Below are positions 14,222 through 20,511 of a stretch of DNA of 25,579 nt, one piece after another. The notes beneath the pieces are model-generated. The model worked only from the letters and a program-made list of their open reading frames with translations. It had not been told where the DNA came from and searched no databases. Numbering within the stretch: the first letter of the stretch is position 1; every line of letters starts with the position of its first letter. The translations under genes were made by a program, and so were the position numbers. Source of the stretch: Clostridia bacterium (lineage in GTDB: Bacteria; Bacillota; Clostridia; Oscillospirales; Ruminococcaceae). Location: the NCBI GenBank assembly GCA_021152595.1, contig JAGKVC010000029.1, positions 1 to 25,579 on the forward strand, in the 5' to 3' direction.

Positions 14222-15451
14222 ATGTCAGCCCGGTTTACTCCCGAAATGAAAAAAACGCATACGATCCTTGTTCCGGATATGCTTCCGATCCATTTTCAGC
14301 TTTTGATCAGCATTCTCAAGCCCTACGGCTATAACTGTGAGCTTTTGCAGACTGCAAGCCGCGCAGTCGTCGATGAGGGACTCAAGAATGTGCATAATGA
14401 CACCTGCTATCCGGCGCTGCTTGTTATCGGGCAGTTTATGGAGGCGCTGAAATCGGGACGCTATAATCCCGACCGGACAGCCCTGCTGATCACGCAGACC
14501 GGCGGCGGATGCCGTGCCTCGAATTATATCCACCTGCTGCGAAAGGCGCTGACAGAGCAGTTTCCGCAGGTGCCGGTCATTTCGCTGAACTTCTCGGGAC
14601 TGGAAAAGGATCCGAAATCCGGCTGGCAGATGACGCCCGCGATCTTCCTGAAATTTCTCTATGCGGTGCTGTACGGCGATCTGCTGATGCTCGTCGCAAA
14701 CCAGTGCCGTCCCTATGAGCTGCAAAAGGGCGCGACGGACAAGGTGCTGAAAAAATGGCAGAAGAAGCTGGAAAAGTCATTCCGCTCTAAGGAGTTCCTG
14801 CATACCAAAACGCTCTATAACCGCATTCTCGACGATTTTGCGGCGATTCCGCGGACGGCGCGCAACAAGGTCCGTGTCGGTATCGTCGGCGAGATCTACG
14901 TCAAATATTCTCCGCTTGCGAACAATCATCTCGAGGATTATCTGCTCTCGGAAAACTGTGAGCCGGTGATCCCGTCGCTGCTGGAATTTGTCATGTACTG
15001 CGCAATCAGCACGGCAGTGGACGGCAAGCTCTATCACTTCTTCGATAAAAAGGTGCTGTATAACGGCATCGGCTACAAGGCGATCTATGCACTGCAAAAG
15101 CAGCAGATCAACGCGGTGAAAAAGCACGGCGTTTTCGATCCGCCGCATGACTTTGAGCATCTGCGCGCCCGTGCGGATCAGTATATCAATCAGGGCGTCA
15201 GCATGGGCGAGGGCTGGCTGATTACCGCGGAAATGGCGGCGCTTGTCGAATCCGGCACAGAGAATATCATCTGCACGCAGCCCTTTGGCTGTCTGCCGAA
15301 TCACATTGTCGCAAAGGGCATGATGCGCGTCATTAAGAATGCCTATCCGGAGGCGAATATCACCGCGATCGACTATGATCCGGGTGCGACGCGCGTCAAT
15401 CAGGAAAACCGCGTCAAGCTGATGCTTGCGAACGCAAAGAAGCCGGAATAA
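14222..15451 (+). CDS. COG3581-type protein (C-terminal half of acyl-CoA dehydratase activase-related proteins)
   Basis: A 409-residue soluble protein. In clostridia this module usually forms the rear part of very large activase-like proteins related to 2-hydroxyacyl-CoA dehydratase systems, behind a BadF-type ATPase module (family knowledge). Visible cysteines with family-like context are C62 (NDTCYPA), C97 (GGGCRASNY), C351 and C357 (CTQPFGCLPNH), likely ligands of an iron-sulfur cluster. The usual ATPase part and dehydratase subunits are not encoded nearby, so this is a stand-alone version and its reaction is unknown. GGAGG lies 6-7 nt before ATG. It sits in an operon between two unknown paralogues and a membrane protein. 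Confidence 0.8.
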   Translation: MSARFTPEMKKTHTILVPDMLPIHFQLLISILKPYGYNCELLQTASRAVVDEGLKNVHNDTCYPALLVIGQFMEALKSGRYNPDRTALLITQTGGGCRASNYIHLLRKALTEQFPQVPVISLNFSGLEKDPKSGWQMTPAIFLKFLYAVLYGDLLMLVANQCRPYELQKGATDKVLKKWQKKLEKSFRSKEFLHTKTLYNRILDDFAAIPRTARNKVRVGIVGEIYVKYSPLANNHLEDYLLSENCEPVIPSLLEFVMYCAISTAVDGKLYHFFDKKVLYNGIGYKAIYALQKQQINAVKKHGVFDPPHDFEHLRARADQYINQGVSMGEGWLITAEMAALVESGTENIICTQPFGCLPNHIVAKGMMRVIKNAYPEANITAIDYDPGATRVNQENRVKLMLANAKKPE

Positions 15452-15482
15452 CGCAGCGCAGAGCGCAGGGGAGCGTGAGAAC

Positions 15483-16244
15483 ATGCAGCGCACGGCAGCC
15501 ATACCGAGACCGAAAACATCCAAAACGCGGAAGATGTACATTTTCCAGCTTGTCATCCGCTGCGTGGTGCTTGCGGCTTGTATTCTGATTGTGATATTTG
15601 ATCCGCAGCAGACGGAGATTCTGGAGGGCTGGAATTTCTTTCGGAAGCCCTCGCCGTTTCATCTGCTCTGGCTCGCATGGATGCTGGATATGCTCTGGCA
15701 GCTTGTGCCGGTGAAGAAGCGCCTTGTGATCGCGCTCGGCTCGCAAAAGCATTTCAGCTTCCGCTTTCAGCCGATCAAGGAGGCGTTCAGCACACAGGCA
15801 CTCCGGCGGCATATTATCGAGACGACAAAGGCTGCCTACAAGGTCTTTGCAATCTGGGCGGTGATCGTTACAGCGGTCTCGCTGCTGCGTGCATTCGATG
15901 TGCTGAACGATACCGCATTGTTCATGATCACAATGGTGTTTTATGTCTGTGATCTGATCTGTGTGCTGATCTGGTGCCCGTTCCGGCTGATCGTCAAGGC
16001 GAAATGCTGCACGACCTGCCGCATCTTCAACTGGGATCACCTGATGATGTTCTCCCCGATGCTGATGGTCAGCGGATTCTATTCGCGGACGCTGGTGCTG
16101 ATGGCATTTGCGGACTGGCTGCTCTGGGAGCTGTGCATCATGATGTATCCGGAGCGCTTCTGGGAAAATTCCAATGCCGCCCTGCGATGTACGAACTGTA
16201 CAGATAAACTCTGTACACAGTATTGCGGAAAACGAACCGAATAA
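15483..16244 (+). CDS. Unknown integral membrane protein with C-terminal Cys clusters
   Basis: A 253-residue protein with four or five hydrophobic segments (about 22-42, 58-75, 118-138, 142-168 and 188-215). Two Cys groups follow on loops or tail: KCCTTC before the last membrane region, and LRCTNCTDKLCTQYC at the very C-terminus, a spacing suited to metal or iron-sulfur binding. I do not recognise a characterised family. The start at 15483 is supported by AGGGGAG about 10 nt upstream. An in-frame codon upstream lies inside the preceding gene. Its position directly behind an iron-sulfur-type COG3581 protein suggests a joint role, perhaps electron transfer at the membrane (inference). Confidence 0.75.
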   Translation: MQRTAAIPRPKTSKTRKMYIFQLVIRCVVLAACILIVIFDPQQTEILEGWNFFRKPSPFHLLWLAWMLDMLWQLVPVKKRLVIALGSQKHFSFRFQPIKEAFSTQALRRHIIETTKAAYKVFAIWAVIVTAVSLLRAFDVLNDTALFMITMVFYVCDLICVLIWCPFRLIVKAKCCTTCRIFNWDHLMMFSPMLMVSGFYSRTLVLMAFADWLLWELCIMMYPERFWENSNAALRCTNCTDKLCTQYCGKRTE

Positions 16245-16249
16245 AAAAC

Positions 16250-16290
16250 AGCCGCTTCAAACAGCTTGATTCGCTGAATGAAGCGGCTTT
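16250..16290. terminator. Bidirectional terminator between convergent genes
   Basis: The stem AGCCGCTTCA / TGAAGCGGCT has a preceding A-run and following TTT. It serves the rightward operon and probably the leftward anti-sigma gene. Confidence 0.85.
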
Positions 16291-16300
16291 GTATATCGGG

Positions 16301-17401
16301 TTACGGGGCGACCGGTATGACAGTTTCGCCGATGCGGACGGCTGTGACGTCTGTCAGGTCAACCGGTATATTGAAGATGAGCGAGGAACGTGTGACAGAA
16401 TCGTAGCCGCCGTCATTCCGCAAGCTGACGCTGCTGTTGTTCCGGTTGCCCTCCAAAGGCAGCTCTGTGCCGTCAGCATAAATCACTGCGTATACGGCTT
16501 CTGCTTCTTCGATACGGTCATCTGTCCCGAGGATCAGCGGATTTTTCGCGCTGTATGCGTCATAGGAGCGTCCGGTTTTCCGGAGCGAAAGCTGCATCGG
16601 CGTGAGACAAAGCTCCGTGAATTCGATTTTGTTCCGGTCCTCCGGCAGAATGACGCTGCATTCCCGCTCGATGCCCTTCTGCACGGTGATATCCGCGAGG
16701 GAGACCGTGCCGATGGGATACCCTTCGCCGATTTCCGGCAGCATCATATAATCCGCTTCTGTTCCGTCTGCGTTTCTGTTTATCACGGAAACCTGCGTCG
16801 AGGTATATTCGAGCGCTTTGTCTGAGAGGTCGGTGCCGGGATCCATCAGCGAGACACGGACACCGTGCCAGATGCCGTTTTCATCCTGTACCAGTTCGTC
16901 GCTAGTGCCGACCGGCGAGAAGCTGCCTGCCGTATCTTCCTTGATGACACTTGCGGACAGACCGCCGAATACCACGACCTCTGCATAATCCGCTGTCTGC
17001 TCTCTGACGGATTCATCGAGCGCGATCTCATAGAGCGTATAGACTGCGTTCTGATCCGCAATGACGCCCTGTACGGTGAGCGTATAGCCCTCGCACTGAT
17101 AGCTTTCCCCGATGCCAAGCCCCATGCCGGAGAAATCATAGCTGATTTCGGTGCCGGTCCTGTCGCTGAAATATTTGCGGAACAGCGCCGCATAGTCCCA
17201 ATCGCTGACGGCGCCTGCTGTCACGGTGCCGCAGAGAATCACGGCTGCTGCGGCGGCAAGCCCGATGCGGAATCCGCGGTTTGTTCTGCGTGCCGGATGC
17301 TGTGCGTTATATTGTGCCTGTATTTGGCGAGCTTTCGTGCGGATCTCGGCTTCGTCGGCTGCAATCTTCCGCATCGCGTTCTGATAAGCTGTCTTCTTCA
17401 T
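16301..17401 (-). CDS. Anti-sigma factor-like membrane protein (DUF4179-like)
   Basis: A 366-residue protein with a cytoplasmic N-terminal region (1-44), one membrane segment (about 45-66, RIGLAAAAAVILCGTVTAGAVS) and a large extracellular C-terminal domain of beta-rich character. This layout, with the gene directly downstream of and overlapping an ECF sigma gene, fits the DUF4179-type anti-sigma proteins of Firmicutes. They hold the sigma factor until an outside signal releases it (family knowledge; partner inferred from order). The start is supported by AAAGGAGG 8-9 nt upstream. The extracellular domain has no carbohydrate-binding signature that I recognise. Confidence 0.78.
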   Translation of the reverse strand: MKKTAYQNAMRKIAADEAEIRTKARQIQAQYNAQHPARRTNRGFRIGLAAAAAVILCGTVTAGAVSDWDYAALFRKYFSDRTGTEISYDFSGMGLGIGESYQCEGYTLTVQGVIADQNAVYTLYEIALDESVREQTADYAEVVVFGGLSASVIKEDTAGSFSPVGTSDELVQDENGIWHGVRVSLMDPGTDLSDKALEYTSTQVSVINRNADGTEADYMMLPEIGEGYPIGTVSLADITVQKGIERECSVILPEDRNKIEFTELCLTPMQLSLRKTGRSYDAYSAKNPLILGTDDRIEEAEAVYAVIYADGTELPLEGNRNNSSVSLRNDGGYDSVTRSSLIFNIPVDLTDVTAVRIGETVIPVAP

Positions 17402-17882
17402 CCTGCAAAACCTCCTTTAACTGTTTGCGTGCCCTTGTCAGCCACGAGCTGACGGTATTGCTGCTTTTGTGCAGGATCGCGGCGATCTCACGGATCGAAT
17501 ATTCCTCGAAATAAAAGAGATAAATCACATTCCGGTATTCGGGACGCAGCGCGCCGACTGCCGCAAGGACAGCCCGTGTGTCATCGTCCGCGATGCCGCC
17601 GTCCGCCGCCGGAAGATGATTTTCCGTCAGCCCGGTGAGCGCGAGACAGCGCTGATGCCGCGCGGATTTGAGATAATCAAGGCAGCGGTTGACGGTTGAC
17701 CGGATGAGAAACGCCTTTGCATGCTCGGGGTTCCGGAATTTTCTGCCGGATTCCAGCAGCTTCAGAAAGGTCTCCTGCACGATGTCCTCCGCCTCGGGGC
17801 GGCTGCCGGTGTGCTGAATCGCAATCCGGAGCATGGTGTTGTAATTTGCAGTCATGATGTCCTCAAAGCTGAGTATCTCCAA
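17307..17882 (-). CDS. ECF-type RNA polymerase sigma factor
   Basis: A 191-residue protein. Region 2 (about 10-75) contains HTGSRPEAEDIVQETFLKLLES. Region 4 (about 110-160) contains ALRPEYRNVIYLFYFEEYSIREIA followed by a helix-turn-helix ending SSWLTRARKQLKEVL. The start codon is TTG, chosen because AGGAGG (17892-17897) lies 9 nt upstream. No ATG in the frame precedes the conserved region with a site. The last 31 codons overlap the anti-sigma gene (95 nt), giving a hydrophilic tail (DEEDSLSERDAEDCSRRSRD) beyond region 4. No certain promoter was seen upstream. Targets are unknown. Confidence 0.9.
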   Translation of the reverse strand: MEILSFEDIMTANYNTMLRIAIQHTGSRPEAEDIVQETFLKLLESGRKFRNPEHAKAFLIRSTVNRCLDYLKSARHQRCLALTGLTENHLPAADGGIADDDTRAVLAAVGALRPEYRNVIYLFYFEEYSIREIAAILHKSSNTVSSWLTRARKQLKEVLQDEEDSLSERDAEDCSRRSRDPHESSPNTGTI

Positions 17883-17891
17883 GCGGAGTCA

Positions 17892-17897
17892 CCTCCT
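17892..17897 (-). promoter_or_regulatory. Ribosome-binding site deciding the TTG start of the sigma gene
   Basis: AGGAGG on the minus strand, 9 nt before the TTG at 17882. Confidence 0.8.
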
Positions 17898-17994
17898 GTC
17901 AGTTGAATTCATTGCGCAATGCAGCGCGTGTTCACCGCGCTTCACTTATAAAACGATTGAGCAGCCCGTTTTCGTGCAGGCGCGCAGTAAAAAT

Positions 17995-18330
17995 GTATCT
18001 CCGATGGATTTGTAATGGGGGCTGCTCGCCACACTGCGCTATGAGTTTGCAAAGCAAAATCACCCAAACCCCTCGCTGGGGTCATTGACCCGAGACCCCA
18101 TGTTTATGTGTGAATTGAAGTGAGCCGCTCCGGTTACGTATTGCGCTGCCGGAGCGCCAATATAAAAGTTTTGATCAAACTTTTTCAAAAGTTTGCGGGT
18201 CAAGGGCAGAGCCCTTGTCGCTCTCCGCAGAGAGCGAAATCTCTTAGCGTAGTAAGAGCTCGGGGGTTTGGGCGCCTGCGATAGAGACGCCCATTTATAA
18301 ATAGCATCCGCGCAGCGGATACCTCTTTTT
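17995..18330 (+). repeat. Structured interspersed repeat, long copy C
   Basis: It opens with the same 27-nt motif as copy B and the same GCTGCTCGCC. It then has an insertion of about 30 nt (ACACTGCGCT ... AAAATCA), the CCCAAACCCCTCGCTGGGG block, a shortened GCCGCTCC part, and the same distal stems (18201-18217, 18219-18236, 18270-18292, 18306-18320). It lies between the leftward sigma gene and the rightward phosphofructokinase gene. Apart from this and copy D I see no gene in 17883-18584. Confidence 0.85.
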
Positions 18331-18340
18331 ACGTTTTGCG

Positions 18341-18401
18341 GTATCTCCGATGGATGTATAATGGGGGCTTACAGTGTTGCTGTGCAAACTGTGCCCCCAT
18401 T
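18341..18401 (+). repeat. Interspersed 27-nt motif, copy D, with terminator-like hairpin
   Basis: It is the same motif with ATTTGTAAT changed to ATGTATAAT. The hairpin AATGGGGGC / GCCCCCATT with inner ACAGT/ACTGT follows. It starts 10 nt after long copy C. Confidence 0.8.
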
Positions 18402-18509
18402 CTATTCCGCCGGAGGCACTTGATTCGGCGCTCACCTAGTAAATAATGACAAAATTCGCAAAATTTGAGTTGTACAGCGCAAGAAATGATAAAATACAAC
18501 TTGGATGCA

Positions 18510-18538
18510 TTGACTTTCCGTCTTTGTTATGCTACAAT
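18510..18538 (+). promoter_or_regulatory. Predicted sigma-A promoter of the phosphofructokinase gene
   Basis: TTGACT, 17-bp spacer, extended -10 TGCTACAAT. It gives a leader of about 40 nt to the ATG at 18585. Confidence 0.88.
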
Positions 18539-18584
18539 AAAATAGAAAGATTCCGTTTTGCGCGGATTGGGGAGGGTTTATTAT

Positions 18585-19799
18585 ATGAATATCGCAGTTG
18601 CGCAGTCCGGCGGACCGACCTGTGCCATCAATGCGTCGCTTGTCGGCGTATTCAAGGAGTCGCTGAAGGAGCCTGCAATCGACGCCATTTTCGGCTCGGT
18701 CAACGGCATTGAGGGCATGATCGAGAACCACCTGATTGACCTGAAAACCATGATTTTCACAAATGAGGATATGGAACTGCTCCGGCAGACACCCTCGACC
18801 GTGCTCGGCTCCTGCCGCTATAAGCTGCCGGACTGGCACGAGGACGAAGGCGTCTACAAGCGCATTCTCCGGACATTGCAGCAGCGGCAGATCGGCGCAT
18901 TTTTCTATATCGGCGGCAATGATTCGATGGATACCGTCCAGAAGCTCTCCGCCTATTTTGCCGAGCATGAGATCGACATCAAGGTGATCGGCATTCCGAA
19001 GACGATTGACAATGACCTCTGCGTCACCGACCACACGCCGGGATTCGGCTCTGCGGCAAAATATGTCGCCACAACCATGCAGGAGATCATCCGCGACAGC
19101 TCAGTTTACAGTATCCCGTCCGTGACGATCGCAGAGATCATGGGCAGACACGCAGGCTGGCTGACGGCATCGAGTGCGGTGCTGCACGGTTTGGGCGAAG
19201 CTGCGCCGCATCTGATCTATGTACCTGAGGCGGAATTCTCGCTCGAAAAGTTCATGAAGGATGTCCGGCAGGAAATGGCAAAGCACAAGGCTGTGATCGT
19301 CGCCGTCTCCGAGGGCATTGAGGTTCCCGAGGGCGTGCAGTCCGGCGTTGTGGATAACTTCGGGCATAAGTACCTTTCGGGCATCGGCAGCTATCTGGAG
19401 CGTGCTGTCCGTGAGGAGATCGGCTGCAAGGTTCGCTCGATTGAGCTGAATGTCATGCAGCGCTGTTCCTCGCATCTTTGCTCGCGTACCGATATCGACG
19501 AATCCGAAGCAATCGGCTCGGCAGGTGTTCGCTGCGCACTCAGCGGCGAGACCGGCAAGGTCATGGTATTCCGCCGCCTGAACGACATGCCGTATACCGT
19601 CACGATCGAGACCGCCGACGCGAAGGAGATCGCAAACCGCGAGAAGGCACTGCCGCGTGAATACATCAACGCCGCAGGCAACAATATCACCGATCAGGCG
19701 CTCAGCTACTTCATGCCGCTGATTCAGGGTGAGCTTGTGATTCAGATGAACCACGGCGTACCGGCGCACTTCACGATTCAGGAATCTCTGCTGAAGTAA
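18585..19799 (+). CDS. pfp: 6-phosphofructokinase, probably pyrophosphate-dependent
   Basis: A 404-residue cytoplasmic glycolytic enzyme that phosphorylates fructose-6-phosphate to the 1,6-bisphosphate. Signatures are SGGPTCAINA (8-17), IGGNDSMDT (109-117), PKTIDND (138-144) and MGRHAGW (186-192). In ATP enzymes the equivalent positions are usually Gly (GGDGS and PGTIDND). Asp113 and Lys139 here are the residues that select pyrophosphate over ATP in characterised enzymes (family knowledge), so PPi is the likely donor. That makes the step reversible and saves ATP, as in other cellulolytic clostridia. The start is set by GGGGAGGG 9 nt upstream, and the longer frame to 18558 lacks a site. It is a single-gene unit with promoter and shared terminator. 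Confidence 0.88.
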   Translation: MNIAVAQSGGPTCAINASLVGVFKESLKEPAIDAIFGSVNGIEGMIENHLIDLKTMIFTNEDMELLRQTPSTVLGSCRYKLPDWHEDEGVYKRILRTLQQRQIGAFFYIGGNDSMDTVQKLSAYFAEHEIDIKVIGIPKTIDNDLCVTDHTPGFGSAAKYVATTMQEIIRDSSVYSIPSVTIAEIMGRHAGWLTASSAVLHGLGEAAPHLIYVPEAEFSLEKFMKDVRQEMAKHKAVIVAVSEGIEVPEGVQSGVVDNFGHKYLSGIGSYLERAVREEIGCKVRSIELNVMQRCSSHLCSRTDIDESEAIGSAGVRCALSGETGKVMVFRRLNDMPYTVTIETADAKEIANREKALPREYINAAGNNITDQALSYFMPLIQGELVIQMNHGVPAHFTIQESLLK

Positions 19800-19819
19800 T
19801 GCTCACATAAAATAAAAAT

Positions 19820-19859
19820 GCCGCTGAAACACAGCATTTACGCTTGTTTCAGCGGCTTT
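19820..19859. terminator. Bidirectional terminator between pfp and plsY
   Basis: The perfect 12-bp stem GCCGCTGAAACA / TGTTTCAGCGGC has an upstream A-run and downstream TTT. It ends both convergent units. Confidence 0.9.
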
Positions 19860-19872
19860 GTTCTGCCTGCTG

Positions 19873-20511
19873 TTACGCCTCGGAATCGGGACGCGATTCA
19901 TGCTTTTTGATCCATGACGGGATCTCGGTGCCGTTTGCAATGCGCTTGAGATTCGGCACATGCTTGATGATGATAATGACCGCCATAACGGCAAAGACGC
20001 CGGTTTCAAGCAGGTCGCCGGTATAGAAATACCAGAAGACCGGCAGCGCAACGGCGCAGGTCATGGTCGCCAGCGCGATATATTTGGTCGTGATGAGCAG
20101 CACCGCGAGAATTCCGATGCAGACGAAGAAGAATTGCCAGTTCAGTGCGAGATTCAGCCCGAGCAGCGAGGCAAAGCCCTTTCCGCCGCGGAACTGCATC
20201 CAGAACGGGAACATATGCCCGAGAATGACGGACACACCGGTCACGACAGGCAGATGTGCGCATTCCTCCGGATAGGAAATCACATGCAGCAGCAGGAAGA
20301 CCGGCACGAACGCCTTGAAAATATCCACCAGTGCGGAGCAGACCGCCGCACCCTTGCCCATTGTCAGCAGCGCATTGGAAGCGCCTGCGTTTCCGGAGCC
20401 TTTTGTGCGGATATCGAAGCCCTTGCAGCGGGCAATGATCGCCGCCGTGTTAATATTACCGAGCAGATACCCGATGAGGATTCCGCCGAGATACCAGAGA
20501 GCAGTTTTCAT
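19873..20511 (-). CDS. plsY: Glycerol-3-phosphate acyltransferase PlsY
   Basis: A 212-residue integral membrane enzyme that transfers the acyl group from acyl-phosphate to glycerol-3-phosphate, the first step of phospholipid synthesis with PlsX. Family motifs are present: GSGNAGASN (38-46), FRGGKGF (about 107-113) and HVPNLKRIANGTE near the end, corresponding to the third conserved motif. About six or seven hydrophobic segments and the family's normal length support it. Its start codon overlaps the stop of the c-di-GMP gene (ATGA), so the two are translationally coupled. No own promoter was seen. A strong ribosome-binding site is not obvious at this start, consistent with coupling. Confidence 0.93.
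   Translation of the reverse strand: MKTALWYLGGILIGYLLGNINTAAIIARCKGFDIRTKGSGNAGASNALLTMGKGAAVCSALVDIFKAFVPVFLLLHVISYPEECAHLPVVTGVSVILGHMFPFWMQFRGGKGFASLLGLNLALNWQFFFVCIGILAVLLITTKYIALATMTCAVALPVFWYFYTGDLLETGVFAVMAVIIIIKHVPNLKRIANGTEIPSWIKKHESRPDSEA

Noticed and set aside
18341..18366. Copy D motif as a promoter (TATAAT present)
   Set aside because: No -35 box at suitable spacing, the other copies read TTTGTAAT, and a much better promoter lies at 18510-18538.
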